A DNA stretch of 64,000 nt from Skeletonema tropicum (GCA_037178625.1 CM074129.1:1426001-1490000), one strand, 5' to 3'. Counted from the stretch's first letter, positions 1 through 11,802 are shown. Translations and numbers: made by a program. Notes: generated by a model not told the origin, from the letters alone.

Positions 1-1370
1 CCACTCCTTGTGTCATCAATGAATATCATAGCACCATGTCTGAGAAGTCTTGCCCTCATCCTACCAGTCTGCCATGCAGTTCCACTGAATCTGTGTTCTG
101 AATCAGTTGTAACTCGACTGTCATATCCATCTACTTCTTCCTTTAAACCTCTATGCAACATTAGCAGGTTATCAATGCTGTCTTTACTCCCGGCAGAAAT
201 CTCATTTGCTAAGTCTTCGTTATGAAGATAGTCAGTCCATTGACCTATCTCCTCCTTAGAGCACTCATTTGGTTTCCAATTTTTTATGGGCTCATCATTT
301 AGAAGTCTGTAACGCAAATTGGTAGCCTCTTCCAGTGTTGCATCCAGAAATCCTGATTGAATCAACCAACTTTTGACATCATCAGTGCCATATCTACGCG
401 CTTTCACTTCTTTACGTAGGTGCGCTAAAGCATAGTCAGGATATGTTCTCCCTGCTCTCTTCCGTAATGCGAAAATCATCTCCTGGTCATCTCCACCATT
501 ACAACCGTTTGTATGCTCTAGAGAGACAGATGTTATACGGACAATTTCATCATTACGGCATGCGTCATTAGGCATTCTTTCACGTGCAGCACTGATGTGC
601 CACTCACAGCCAGTCTTCAGAGACTGACGAGTTGGCCGGGCACCCTTGATCCCTTCTTTCTTTTGTGACTTGTGGGTTCCTGATCTAGGACAGGTGTATC
701 GATAGCTAATGTAATTATCTGCTTGCGTTCTTTTGTTTTCTGTCTTTTTTTGTTTAGGAAACATCCGCACAGTCACGCAATAATCTTCCACTGCTTGTTT
801 GAAGAGTTGTTCCGATGGAAACACATCGTTGTTGTTAAAAGGTGCAGTGGCAGTGGAGGTATTAGTGGATGTATTGGTGGCCAAATCTAATTCTGCCTCT
901 TCAGTTGGTGAAGTTGTTGTGGTTGTGTTGGTGGGCATATCAATGGTGCCAGTCAGACCGTTTTGCATCGTCATATCAAGAGGTTCGCTTGGGTTTTGTT
1001 GAGGAATTAGATGTTGCTGTTGCTGTTGGTTTTGAAAAAGCGATGCTTGATTGAGAAAAGGTGCAGGTGGTCGAAAATTGATGGGAAAAAGATGCTGAAG
1101 CTGATGATGATTATAACTTGGCCACTGATTGTTGGAAGATGGCAGAGGAGGAAACAAAGTGGCGAAGTTGCTGTTGTAATGTGGCATTACGCTATGAGCA
1201 GCGCCTGTGTCATGCGGATGTTGCATGTTTGTGGAGGTGGAGGTTGACAAACACGCACCAGAGGAAGAAGCAGGACCAGGATTACCAGGATTCATTAGTA
1301 GATTGGTGCTTGGTGACGACCTCCTGCCACTGTTATCGTTGTTAATATCCTGAGAATGTGCGGATTGCAT
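1..1370 (-). CDS. MULE/FAR1-type transposase, N-terminal part (runs off window)
   Basis: A reading frame on the minus strand starts at the ATG at 1370-1368 and stays open for 455 codons to the window edge. The first ~190 residues are low complexity, rich in Asn, Gln, Pro, Ser and Thr. From about residue 195 there is a FAR1/WRKY-GCM1-like zinc cluster: a Cys in YTCPRSG, a Cys and His in GCEWHI, then the His-Thr-Asn-Gly-Cys end at HTNGC. It follows the order Cys, Cys, His, His that precedes MULE-type transposases. The last visible residues, MIFIDD, fit the start of the DDE nuclease core with its first Asp. The catalytic remainder lies outside the window, so activity cannot be judged. A FAR1-like transcription factor domesticated from such an element is the alternative. 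Confidence 0.7.
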   Translation of the reverse strand, partial: MQSAHSQDINNDNSGRRSSPSTNLLMNPGNPGPASSSGACLSTSTSTNMQHPHDTGAAHSVMPHYNSNFATLFPPLPSSNNQWPSYNHHQLQHLFPINFRPPAPFLNQASLFQNQQQQQHLIPQQNPSEPLDMTMQNGLTGTIDMPTNTTTTTSPTEEAELDLATNTSTNTSTATAPFNNNDVFPSEQLFKQAVEDYCVTVRMFPKQKKTENKRTQADNYISYRYTCPRSGTHKSQKKEGIKGARPTRQSLKTGCEWHISAARERMPNDACRNDEIVRITSVSLEHTNGCNGGDDQEMIFALRKRAGRTYPDYALAHLRKEVKARRYGTDDVKSWLIQSGFLDATLEEATNLRYRLLNDEPIKNWKPNECSKEEIGQWTDYLHNEDLANEISAGSKDSIDNLLMLHRGLKEEVDGYDSRVTTDSEHRFSGTAWQTGRMRARLLRHGAMIFIDDTRS

Positions 1371-1438
1371 GATGTATTAATGACACTGGTAACACTTAGC
1401 TTACTTTATTTTTGTCATTGGCCGCGCTGCAGCAACAT

Positions 1439-1440
<2 letters not shown>

Positions 1441-1491
<51 letters not shown>

Positions 1492-1498
1492 AGAGAGC
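1441..1498. repeat. (GA)n microsatellite
   Basis: Twenty-three uninterrupted AG dinucleotides run from 1441 to 1486, followed by an imperfect tail to about 1498. It lies in the 5' leader of the MULE-type gene. Long GA tracts are mutable and often promoter-proximal; no function is claimed. Confidence 0.95.
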
Positions 1499-2114
1499 GC
1501 GCCTCTTGTTGAAAGATAATTCTGCCTTTTAGGGTTAATGGAGAGAGCGTGGTATGGTGACGTGGCAGAATCGTCACATCATAGGGCGTGCCCAACCCGT
1601 GCCCAGAAAAGCCGTGCCCAACGTAGCCCCTCCCGATTTTTGTTGATGATGGACGGGTTTGTGTGACACATCATGTGTGGAATGAGATGTGTCAATAAGT
1701 GCGTGGCACAAAGTGAATGAATAGGAGTACAAAGCTTTCGCTCAATCAATAAATGCAATCAGGTGATCCACATACTCGACTTCTCGTCATTGCATACAAT
1801 ACAAAACATGACTATTATCACGACTAGTCGATACAAAACTAATTGGTTGGTCAATACAAACGTAACAAAACTAGCCGTTATTGCGACACTATGAATGCAA
1901 CTACTCATCGCAAAAACATACTTGGCAAGATCGATCCATCAACCAGAACTCCAGCAGAAGAGCAGGACCTCTCATAAAATACAAAGTTACATGGTCGACA
2001 CATCAAACAACAATCAGAGAGGCATCAACGCAACCTACATCATTGCCCACACATCCATCCGTCAACAAGTGAACCTACATCATCCTATTCAAACCGACAG
2101 AGAACTAATCAACC
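1499..2114. other. Intergenic region with possible MULE terminus
   Basis: No gene was found here. Three spaced copies of CGTGCCCA lie between about 1588 and 1620, followed by a GC-rich block ending near 1640. Read on the minus strand this would be a G-rich start followed by repeated TTGGGCACG, which could be the terminal region of the MULE upstream of its ORF. The opposite terminus is outside the window, so this is only a suggestion. The rest is the probable promoter and 5' leader of the gene at 2115. Confidence 0.35.
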
Positions 2115-4978
2115 ATGAGATTCTCCCTATCAGCAACTTCTGTTCTTCTCCTCCAAGTCTCCACAACAGCGGAGGCTGCATCATCATCCTCAGCCTCATC
2201 CTCGATCACCTTTCTCGATGCATTCGAGTTTGGACGCCAATCTCCTCCCATCCAACGCAAGAGGAACTTGGTCATCCAAACCACCGAATCGACTCGTCGC
2301 ATGTCCAAGGCTTCCAAGGCTGAGTCCGAGTCTTCTCCCAGCTTGGCAAGCGATGCTGCCAAGGCTTCCAAAACTGGGTATCGTCTCATGCCCAAGACGT
2401 CCAAAGTGTCCACCAAGGTGGTGGAAACTACCGCCTTTTCTGTGGGTACGATTGGCTCCATGGTTGTGGAACCTCTACGCCCGACCAAGGCGGACAAGTG
2501 GATGATGGAGAGTATGTCCTACTCCTTTGATGGGTTGGAATTTAGCATGCCTTCGTCGTTTTTCAGCATGTCTGTGGATACTACGTCTAGTCCAACGTCT
2601 AGTCCAACATCTCCACCAAGTGGCACTGGTGGTGGCGGTGGCGATGATGGTGGTGGAGGAGGTGGATCTCCTCCTACTCCTTCCCCATCTCCTCCTCCTC
2701 CAACCCCATCCCCATCTCCTCCTCCTACAAGCCCTGCTCCTACTCCTCAAGGACCCTCCAACGACTTTCACGAGGTAGTCTTCAAGTACCTCTCCGTCTG
2801 CTCCGGTGTCGAACTCGAGATGGACTGCTTGACCAAAACTACCATTGACGCACTCATGGCCTCGGGAGAGGCCACCGCCCGTGTCCGTGCGCGTCGATTC
2901 CTCGGGACAGAAACGACATTGGAGCCGTCTCCTGTCAACGTTCGCCCTGAAAAGGGTTCCAAGTCGTCCAAGTCGCCTAGTTTGGCTCCATCGGTGATTG
3001 TGTCCCCTCCTCCTACGGTGATTTTGGAAACTCCTCCTCCTTCGACAAAAGTTCCTGTGACCTCCAAACCTTCACGAGCTCCTACGCAAGCTCCTGTCAC
3101 TCCTTTACCTACGAATGCTCCTGTAACTCCAGCTCCCACAAGAGCTCCAGTGACTCCTTCACCTACGCAAGCTCCTGTAACTCCAGCTCCTACAAAAGCT
3201 CCAGTCACTCCTCCACCTACCCAAGCTCCTGTCACTTCCTCTCCTACAAAAGCTCCAGTCACTCCTTCACCCACCCAAGCTCCAGTGACTCCAGCTCCTA
3301 CGCAAGCGCCTGCCACTTCCTCTCCTACAGAAGCCCCGGTAACTCCTTCACCTACGAAAGCTCCTGCCACTTCTTCTCCTACGAAAGCTTCTGCTACTTC
3401 TTCACCTACAAAAGCTCCTACGACCCCAGCTCCTACGAAAGCTCCTGTGACTCCCTCACCTACAGAAGCTCCCGTGAAAGCAGTGACCCTCACTCCAACA
3501 AGTGCCGCAACAGTGTTACCCACATCCACTCCTACAGAACAGTGCCGCCCCGAAGTAACCGACAACGACCTCCTCTCCATCCTCACTTCCTCTAAACAAC
3601 AATGCATCGACTCTGGCAATTCCATCTCGGATGAAACATTCCAATCCACCCTCTCCTCCTTTCTTGCCATTTTTGACGAGGGCAACACCTGCTGGGATAC
3701 CCTCTGCGGCGATTCGGATATCACGAGTGACCTCTTTTTCCAGATTCTCTTTGAGGAAGCTTCCGAATGTGCCGATGTCACCTTGTCCGTCGATGACTGC
3801 ATCCTCGGTCACATTCTCGACGTGGTGTTTCAATCGCATGACTCGGACGATGGTGGATCCAGGGTGCGTCGCAGCCTCCAAGAGTCGTGTTGTGAGAGTG
3901 CACCTACCGAGAGTGATTTGAACTTTTATGCCAACTATTTGTTGTTGAGTGCCGAGGCGGCGTGTGCCGAGCAGGGAAGTGTGGGGATTAATGATGAGGA
4001 GTGGAATACGGCGACGAATGACTTGGTCAAGTTGTTTGGTGCTACTCAGTGTTGGGGTGTGGAACCTTGTGAGGAGGAGGAGGATGTGGTCAGTGTGGAG
4101 GTGCCTCCCCCTTCTCCCGTGGATGAGAACACTGCCCTTTCCGAGGATACCCCCTCCTACTACGATGGACCTACTCTTTCCGACAATGGTCAAGTTTGTA
4201 CCATTACCGCAGGAATCTCTGCGGACGAAACTCGTTCTCTGGAACTTTCCTTTTATTATCAAGTGGAGACCAAGACCGATAGCCTCGATTTGGGCCTTGT
4301 GGAACGTGCTTTGATTGAGAAAGTTTGCGAGGATGCAGGGAATGAGAGGCGTTTGAATGAGTTGGAAACCGAGGTGGTTGCTGTGGATACTTCCCCGGAA
4401 GATGTTGTTTCCGAAGTTTGTAAGTATCTGTCTTTGGAATGCATTCTCCATTCTCATTTGCCCAATGGACCTTACTCACACTCTCACTTCACCGTTTCCT
4501 CTCAGACACTTGCACCTCCCCTCACCCCGAAGCACACTGCCAAGTCATTGACGGAGCCATCACCATTCTCCTCCACGGGCCCATCACCCCCAACGAAGAA
4601 TCCCACTACCTCTCCAAGATCTCCTCCCTCTTTCCCCTCCATTTGAACGGTACCAAAGTCTCTTCCATGACCTACCCCGAAGAAACGATCACCACCCAGT
4701 CCACCCATGCCTCGAACGCATCGTCATCTACACTCAGCGCCTTTGGAATTACCGCAGCCGCCACGGCATTTCTCACAGTTGCCCTCTTTGCACGTGGCAT
4801 CACCAAGCGCTTCACTCAGAGCGAAGAAGATAGCGAAGGGGAGTACAAGGGCCACGATGAATTGACCATTGCCGGCACCGCCGAGTTGACGATTGCCGAT
4901 GAGTCGAGTCCCAAGCATCATGTGGTGAATGAGGAGGAGAGGGAGCATTGGCGTGAGCTTGGCATGGGAGATGTCTAG
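2115..4978 (+). CDS. Secreted type I membrane protein with Pro-Thr-Ala repeat stalk
   Basis: Two exons, 2115-4419 and 4506-4978, are joined by an 86-bp GTAAGT...CAG intron (phase 1), giving 925 residues. The protein opens with a signal peptide (about residues 1-21, ending TTAEA). Next come a Ser/Lys-rich stretch with repeated SKASK-like motifs, a Gly and Pro-Ser-rich linker, and a Cys-containing segment near residue 225. About 17 copies of an APVTPxPT-type octad span roughly residues 300-455. Several Cys-rich segments with two dibasic-type sites (RRSL, ERRL) follow, then one transmembrane helix (STLSAFGITAAATAFLTVAL) and an acidic cytoplasmic tail. The layout suggests an extracellular wall- or adhesion-associated protein on an O-glycosylated stalk, which is common in diatoms. 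No enzymatic domain is recognised. Read through without splicing, exon 1 would end at 4646 and lose the membrane anchor. Confidence 0.8.
3085..3480 (+). repeat. Coding minisatellite for APVTPxPT octads
   Basis: Imperfect 24-bp units encode Ala-Pro-Val-Thr-Pro-x-Pro-Thr followed by Lys/Gln/Glu-Ala-Pro. The units differ mostly at wobble positions. The antisense reading frame over the same block is a by-product of the repeat. Confidence 0.85.
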
Positions 4979-5200
4979 AGATCCCATTCGAGTGGAAGAT
5001 TGTGAGTTTTGAGAGATTGTGATTGAGCATTGAGAAATGTTATTTGAAATTAGGTACCATATGGAATTGCTGTATATTTGTCTGCAGTGAGATTTCTAAA
5101 TGAATTGATAAAATCAAGTAGATTGAATTGAGTGAACGATTGTGTCTTCTTGACTCTTTCACAGTTCTTCACACTGTGTTTCTTCATTGCATGTCATCTC
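4979..5200. other. Short convergent intergenic region
   Basis: This 222-bp AT-rich spacer separates two convergent genes. No RNA gene or repeat was seen in it. Confidence 0.5.
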
Positions 5201-5551
5201 TCACTTCGGCTGCTCATAGTAACAAATGCAATCCAACTCATCAATATCAAACGGTAACTCCTTCTCCACAAACGTCTCCGTCGAAGGAGGCACTGCCTCT
5301 ATATTATAATAGCGTCGAAATCGTGCCCTCCATGGGAAATTGCGGGGGAGTAAAAAGTTGTGGGAGAGGGATGCCGCGTCGGTGTGGAGGGCGTGTGTGT
5401 AGGAGGAGGTGTCGAGGCGGGCGAGGAGTTGGGATGTCAGGTTGGTGGGAGAGATTGGTGTGCTGGTGGTGGAGGTGCTGGAGTTGCTGCTGCTGCTGCT
5501 GGTTGAGGCATCAGTAGGGGAGGATGGCGTCATGATGATGGTGATGGTCAT
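5201..5551 (-). CDS. Small hypothetical protein
   Basis: The minus-strand frame from the ATG at 5551 encodes about 116 residues (a second ATG lies at 5533). An N-terminal Ser/Thr-rich stretch is followed by a less biased C-terminal half containing LARLDTSSYTHAL and ending with an acidic, Cys-containing tail (DIDELDCICYYEQ). The complex C-terminal half supports a real gene; the Ser/Thr stretch comes from a CTG/TTG trinucleotide run. Nothing in it is recognised. Its upstream region (about 5550-5700) is the segment that has a relative at 53310-53460. Confidence 0.4.
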   Translation of the reverse strand: MTITIIMTPSSPTDASTSSSSSNSSTSTTSTPISPTNLTSQLLARLDTSSYTHALHTDAASLSHNFLLPRNFPWRARFRRYYNIEAVPPSTETFVEKELPFDIDELDCICYYEQPK

Positions 5552-5700
5552 AATATTATCATGGTCATGGTCCTTTACTTTTGCCTTTTGGTTTTTTGGA
5601 TCTTTTCTGAGAGAAAGCTTTCGCACTTATGCGACGTTCGACGTGTGAGTTTAAATTGCTGCCAAGGCAACAATCAGGACACCTTTTTGAACCACACACA
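5450..5700 (+). repeat. Dispersed repeat, copy 1
   Basis: Blocks such as GAGATTGGTGTGCTGGTG, GCTTTCGCA, TATGCGACGTTC, TTTAAATTGC and GCCAAGGCAACA occur in the same order and orientation at about 53318-53450. The copies are diverged and differ by insertions. Confidence 0.7.
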
Positions 5701-6117
5701 CACAAGACCCTGCAGGGTGCAGGGCAGTTGATGAACGCTACTTAAACGCTTTTGCGAACTAACATAAGAAGTAATCGAAATGCCATTCAGCGCGATAAGA
5801 TGCAGAAAATGGTTATAAATTAAAGGGCAGGTTGGTCCCGTAACAGCTGAGAAGGAACAAATCGCCTTTTTTTGTGATGGCTAGGCTGACCATAACCATA
5901 ACCATACTTAGACTTATCTCTAGCCAGTCTCGGAAATAATTATACTGTTCAATTTCAATCCCCGCTCGTACACATTCTCTGACTCTGAGCCCTGAGCCGC
6001 CCTCTGCTCATACACACACAGTCACAGTGATTGTTCGTCTATCTGCAGCTAAGTAGTTACAACATTGAAATTGAAAACATAGATTGACTATCGTCGGTTC
6101 CAATAACATCCCATCGT
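5700..6117. other. Intergenic region, probable promoter of the disrupted gene
   Basis: No gene is seen. The region contains a CA-rich run near 5690-5705 and ordinary AT-rich sequence up to the start codon of the gene at 6118. Confidence 0.5.
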
Positions 6118-6846
6118 TTGATCATGAGATTATTTGGCACAACTGCGCTTGTTGCTGTTGCACTAGCAGCATCTCAATGTGCCGCTCAACCACAACCCAA
6201 TCCTTCCTGCAGTGTTTGCGGCAACGGAATGAAGGTCGGTAATCCAGATGCAGTCGTGTCATTTAATATTCCCGGCAACCCCTTTACGATTACGATCGAA
6301 TGTGGTGTGTTGGAAAACGTGGGCTCGGCCGGTACACTTGGCATTGATCCAGATACGTGTGCCGTACTGCCACAGTTGATTAGCACTGTTTGTGGATGCG
6401 AATACGCACAACCATGTTCCTGCTCTCCGACCAAATTCACATTCCAACTCAAATTCGATGGAACTTGCGAGCCACGGTCGCTCACGGGTGTCCTTGATAG
6501 CCTATGCCTGTTCGAAGTGGATGATGATCCTCCGACCGGGCCGGAGAGTGAGGAAACTGTTGAGGAAATGCTATCGACCATTTCGGCAATAAAAGAACAA
6601 CGCAGGAAACATTCACATGACTTTGGGCGTAGGCTCTTTCATCAAGACGACACAACTACTAAGGAACAGTCTCAACGAGCTCTCAATAGCCAAGTTCCTA
6701 CCAGCATTACCAAAGTAGTAATCTCCGAATATGACGGTTCTCCAGTGTCTCCAGAATCGAATGTAATAAATCAAATCGAAATCACTGACTCCGATCAAGA
6801 TCTATCCAATGGTGACACCTTTAGCTACACCTCCATATCGTCACAG
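6118..6846 (+). pseudogene. Secreted Cys-rich protein gene, 5' part, cut by retrotransposon A
   Basis: This is the first 243 codons of a secreted protein. The start ATGATCATG (two nearby Met) leads into a signal peptide ending near QCAAQ. A Cys-rich domain follows (CSVCGNGMKVG, then spaced Cys ending CGCEYAQPCSC), a layout common in diatom extracellular proteins, and then a basic-acidic linker. The frame runs to CAG at 6844-6846, directly at the element; the first three bases of the LTR, TGA, supply the stop. The remainder resumes in-frame at 52278, and the two parts are joined by the duplicated CACAG. Any product from this locus would lack the Ser/Pro-rich stalk and C-terminal hydrophobic segment. 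Confidence 0.85.
6842..6846 (+). repeat. Target site duplication CACAG, left copy
   Basis: CACAG here and at 52273-52277 flank retrotransposon A directly. Five base pairs is the usual length for Ty3/Gypsy integrases. Confidence 0.93.
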
Positions 6847-7185
6847 TGACACAGGCTAATAGATGTGTAATGACAACGACGATGAATACAGTATTAATTT
6901 ACGTATTTGGAGTAGTTGTGAGCTCTTCGAAGGAGAGAGCTGCTGCTAGCGGTTGAGCTTGCTCATGGAAGATGAGTGACTCAGAGCTACAGGACAGAAT
7001 CGTACTAATTCCAAGACGTAGAACCTTAGTAACGATTCACGAGGCTGACTACTTCCACGTAGTCAGAATCCAGAGCGGCATGCGTCAGGCAGAGAGATCT
7101 CGATAAGCGATAGCTTAGCGAGCACGTATCCGTATGGTCACAGATACATACGTACCTAAAGGTAGTATGCTACTTGACTATTACA
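6847..7185 (-). repeat. LTR-A, 3' copy
   Basis: This 339-bp LTR reads identical to 51934-52272 by eye. It starts TGACACAGG and ends GACTATTACA on the plus strand. It is the 3' LTR because A is on the minus strand and its polypurine tract adjoins it at 7186. Confidence 0.93.
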
Positions 7186-7196
7186 CTCTCCCCCGT
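7186..7196 (-). promoter_or_regulatory. Polypurine tract of element A
   Basis: On the minus strand ACGGGGGAGAG directly precedes the 3' LTR, the position and composition of the plus-strand primer of reverse transcription. Confidence 0.8.
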
Positions 7197-7488
7197 GCTG
7201 TTCGGATTTAACAGTGGGCTCACTGAGAGAAAAACCCTGTGGGAAAAATTACTCTCATAGAGGAGTGCGTACGGCATTTTCTTGAATACCGGTGACGTGT
7301 ACGTGTAAGACTGTAAGACTGGTTTGCGACAAAAGACACGAGAAGCCAAGGCTGACGTGTGTGTAAGCTTATGATAGGGTTTGATCAAATCAACTGTTGT
7401 CTAATCTGAAATAGTGTTGATGTGTTGGAATAATTCTTCTAATTTCTAGGTTATTAAAGCTATACACTCCCCCAAGCTATTCATCATT
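7197..7488 (-). other. 3' untranslated segment of element A
   Basis: This stretch between the integrase stop and the polypurine tract contains no convincing reading frame. A second C-rich tract, CTCCCCCAAG, lies near 7468 just after the pol stop. Confidence 0.5.
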
Positions 7489-10400
7489 CTAACTTGCATC
7501 GTTTGCTTCTTCTGCCTCAAAGAAGGGGGTAAGTCGTCGGATATTGATTCGTTCATTGACGGAACCACGTTGAATACGGACAGTACCATTAGTAAAGACA
7601 TTTGTGACCACATACGGTCCCTCATTCTTGTCTAAAGCTTTGCGCTGCTTTTCACCATTGATCTCACTGATGATTAAGCACTTACTCCCTGGAACATAGT
7701 CATATGGGAGACGCCTTTTGTTTTCTCTGGCGTTGTTCCTGTCCACGAGCTCTTGTCGGCGGCGACCTATCTCACTCCAGTCAGCGACGAACGGAATGTC
7801 AAATAACATATCACGTCCAAAAATTGCTTCACCAGGAGTAGCCTTGAGCACGGTGTGGTAAGTAGATCGAATTGCCCATGCAGCATTTGTGATAAATTGG
7901 TCAATTCGGTGGTCATCGACGGTATCATCGTCGTCGAGGCCCGAGGTGCGGAGCATGTCGTTAAAGACTCCGTGAACTCGTTCTAAAATCGCATTAGCTT
8001 GCGGATTCTTACTGGTAGTCGGCTTACGTCCAATCTGATACTGTTCACACAGATCCTTCAGATGCAGTTCGAATTCAGAACCATTATCACACACCAAATA
8101 CTTCGGGCGCGGATAACGACTTAACCAGCACTTATTCAAGAGGTGGGAAACTGTAGCGGAAGTTTTATCAATGATTTCTACTTCGACAGTTTTTCCTGTC
8201 CGAGGACATTTCTTCTCGATCATCCTATTAGGGAGTTCGACTATTTCGAACCATCCAGTAGCAGCGTCAATCATGGTTAAACACATGAAATCCATTTCAG
8301 TTCCATCTTTTGATTTGATTGTTGTTGGACCGATTAAATCGCAATGGAGCGTCTGCCATGGAACAACGATCGCATCCTTACTAGGAGGAAGTTGACCGTA
8401 CTTACGCTTGCGTGCCTTAGATTTCTGACACCTGGGACAATATTTACACAATCTACGGATTTGTGCACTCATGCCACGCCAATACATGACGGCGCCGATA
8501 GTACCTTCCATACGGTCAGTACCAGGATGTTGCAGATAGTGGTGATACCACATAAGAACTTTAGATTGCAGCTTCTCAGGGATGATGAGCTTCGGACGAG
8601 CCGAAGGTCTGTCCTTTCGAACCAAGACAACAGTGTCGTCTATGATCATCTTCTGATTACGACTGTCGGCACCAGGCCGTTCGAAAATGTGCTTCATCTT
8701 TGGATCTTCCCGTTGGGCATCTGCTATCTCCTTGACGGTGACTGGGTAAATTTCCTCGTCATCGGCTGCTGAATTTGCAAACACATGTGACATGCAATCC
8801 TTTGGCTCTATCACATCTTCTCTATCCAGAACACACTCATCATCGTTTTGATAATGAGAGAAGAGAGAGACCAGCTTATTCCACTTGCGGTGAGAATATT
8901 CTGACCTGAAGTTCCCTTTGCTGTCGAGTTCGTCTTCTGGATGAGGGTTGATTTTTGGGCAATAATCTAATCGACTAATGGCATCAGCAACGGTATTATC
9001 AACACCCTTGATGTACCTAATGTCGGCTCCATACTCATTGAGGAGTAGATTCCATCTCTGCACTCTGTCAGAGGTGCTGCCTAAGCTATCTCGAACGAGA
9101 TTCTGATGATCTGTATAAATCACCAGCTTCTGTCCAAGCAGCATACCTTTGAATTCTTTCAAGAGTTCGACGATAGAAAGCAATTCAAGTTCCGTCACAG
9201 TGTACTTCATTTGCGCGGCAGTTAACTTCCGGCTGAAAAAGGCAATGGGACGGTTATTTTGCGTAATCACTCCCCCAAGCTGGCGAGTTGAAGCATCAGT
9301 AAAGATAGTGAACTCTTCACCGAAGTTCGGGTAGGCCAGGATAACATCTCGGGCGATTACCTTCTTGATCTCATCAAAAGCATCCTGATGAACCTGCTCC
9401 CACCGCCACGGCGGCTTCTTTTTGGTAGAGCGTTTAGTGGTTCCACATTCTCCAACTAGATCAGTGAGTGGAGCGAGGAGCTGTGTTCTTGACACCCACA
9501 GGTCACGGTAATACTGAATAATACCGAGGCAACGTCGAAGATCTTTCACGTTACGAGGTGGTTTGAGAGCAAGGATAGCGGCGACTTTGGAATGTTGTGG
9601 TGCAATTCCTTGTTTGGTGAGATGATACCCAAGGTAATCAATCTCTACGGCTGCGAATTTACTTTTGGCTGCGTTGACTTGCAGACCAGCGTCGCTTAAT
9701 TTTTGTAATACCACGTCGAGTTTCTCCAGGTGGTCTTCAAAGGTTCCTTTGGATAGGCAGAGCAAATCATCAATGTAAGCCTGCACGTAGTCCAACTCAG
9801 CAAAGAGTGAACTCATTTTACTTTGGAAGATGTCCGGGCTACAAGCAACTCCCATTGGAAGTCTTTTGTACCTGTAAATTCCCCAAGGAAATACAATGGC
9901 GCAAATCTTCATCGTCTCGAGATCAAGCTTCAAATGGTAATATCCCATATTGAGATCAATCGCTGAGGCAAAAGTAAAGCCTTCCATCTGTTGCAACATA
10001 CCCGATACCTTAGGAAGCGGGAAGGGGCGTCGCACTAGCGCTTTGTTAAGCTGGCGGAAGTCGGAGAGGAAGCGGACTGTGCCGTCTGACTTAGGAATAA
10101 TAAAAGATGGACTGAGCCAGTCTGCTTGTTGCACCTGCTCCAGAACTCCTATATCGATTAAGCGTTGAAGTTCTTTCATAATTGTTGCTTTGTGTATCTG
10201 TGGGACATCAAACGGTCTACCACGGAACGGTTTCACATCTGGCTTAAGCTCAAAATGGACTTCCTCACCTTTCCATTCACCGAGAGATCCGCTAAACATC
10301 TTCTCATGTTTCTTGAGTAAGTTGAGTAGTTGAAGTCTCTGCATTCTGGAGAGATGAGAGCAATTTTCATCGACGATCTTTTCGAGATCGGCGGCTTCAT

Positions 10401-10661
10401 ACTTGGCATCCAAAATCTTGACGGCTCTGTCAGTCTCCTCTTTAGTTGACTGAGGCTCTAGGGCTTCATTATAGATGTTCATCAAGACGTTTTCATCTTT
10501 GAATTCGTCCTTGTTTTTCATAGGACGGGAGATGCCATCAATTTCAAGGACTTTCTCTTTGAAATGCATAGTAACTCCCCAAGCATGAAGGGTTTTAACA
10601 CCAATAATGGCGTCGTATTGAACGCTCCTCCTGTTGTGGATGCGTCTGATGTCAGCAGTAC
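7489..10661 (-). CDS. pol: Gypsy Pol: protease C-terminus, RT, RNase H, integrase (element A)
   Basis: Bases 10661-10570 encode the protease C-terminus (YDAIIGVKTLHAWG). Reverse transcriptase follows, with SDFRQLNKALV, the LPMGVACSP region and the catalytic YIDDLL. RNase H has FTDAST, TELELLS and YTDHQNL. Integrase has an HHCC-type zinc site (YHHYLQHPG... CKYCPRC) and the catalytic triad Asp (LHCDLIG), Asp (VCDNGSEF) and Glu (NPQANAILERVHG). All active-site motifs are present and no stop or frameshift is seen to the TGA at 7489. The frame continues without a break into the protease half at 23871-23420, once E1 and one GTAC copy are discounted, for a 1,206-residue product from the ATG at 23871. 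This enzyme set would reverse-transcribe and integrate element A. Confidence 0.93.
10658..10661 (+). repeat. Target duplication GTAC, left of E1
   Basis: GTAC here and at 23420-23423 flank E1. Rejoining at this tetranucleotide restores the protease frame of element A. Confidence 0.88.
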
Positions 10662-11802
10662 CCCTGAAGTGGGATTATTCTGATTTTGCAGTTTATGCTG
10701 ATTTGTCAGGGTTTGTAGTGACAAATCAGAATGAACTCGTTTGTAAAAAGAATTGAATTTTGATGTCTGAAGTTAATTCTGAAATCAGAACTAACCTTAA
10801 TTGAGGTGAATTTATTTTGATGGTTAAAGGTTAATTCTGATTGACAATTTTTAATTCTGATCAACCGGTATTGGTTCAGTCTAGAATTGTGTCACACCAG
10901 ATTTAAATGTCTTACCTCTCAGAACGTCCGCTGAAATAGGTTCTGAGCTCAAATTTTCCAGGTGCTCATCATGCAAACACTCCCATTAGGCGATCCCCAC
11001 TTATGTCATTTTTACACATTCTCATTTTTTACACATTCTCATCCTTCACTCGCACATAAGTACTTGGGCACCGCACCAGCCAAAGTCTACACCTCTTGAT
11101 TGCAATAGATTGCAATGTCATGAAGCTCATGCACTACGATGATGTACTGATCATGCTGATGCTACATGAGTTTTGGCAAGCACACAACCACCCCCATTAA
11201 TACAAATACTACACCACACTGTAGTCATACCATCAGACAGGCAATAAATTTGAGGGGCCGCAACAGAATTGGTGGGTAATTATTATGGTATTAATAATTA
11301 TTATTATGGTATTAATAAAAATAAAAAGCGAGAGAGGAAATAATAGTGGGGCGGCAGCAGAGGAACTATTATTATTGATTTTACCAATTATGTAATAGTA
11401 TTTTTCACCTCATCTCACCATTTTTTTTCTGCTGTCCTTTTCATCAGACGGGCTACTGCCGTGATTATTAATACTTTGATAATACAAGAGAAGCATCATA
11501 ATAGCTAGCATCGACGTTGGGGGGGATTAAATTTTGCTGACATAGTGAGTTGGGAGTCCTCGACAACTAACGTGATTGTGTCTGATTAGAAACCGAATGT
11601 TTTCACAAAGAGGCCGAGGTCAGAATTGAGGGACTTTGCCGCACTGATCATTATTTCATCCCCCCCCTCTGACGTGCGCGATAACACAACCTGGGAGTCC
11701 TGGCGGTGTACCCCCGCCTCCTCACTGTGTTGTGCCGTTCATGTTGGAAGACTGAACTGCTAGCAATTGTGACTGTCTCTCTGTAAAATCTAGAATTATA
11801 TC
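10662..11802. repeat. E1 left subterminal region
   Basis: No gene is seen. TCAGAAT and its complement recur between 10670 and 10870. Bases 10890-10990 (a GTGTCACACCAGAT-like block, then GAAATAGGTTCTGAGCTC and CAAACACTCCCATTA) are matched in the same order at 24030-24130 in E3, so they are part of a family-specific left end. The rest is the AT-rich leader of the gene at 11803. Confidence 0.75.

Noticed and set aside
2768..3802. Long minus-strand frame opposite the PT-repeat gene
   Set aside because: It is the antisense of the octad repeats, which give Gly/Val/Ala repeats on the other strand. The plus strand has the signal peptide, intron and membrane anchor.
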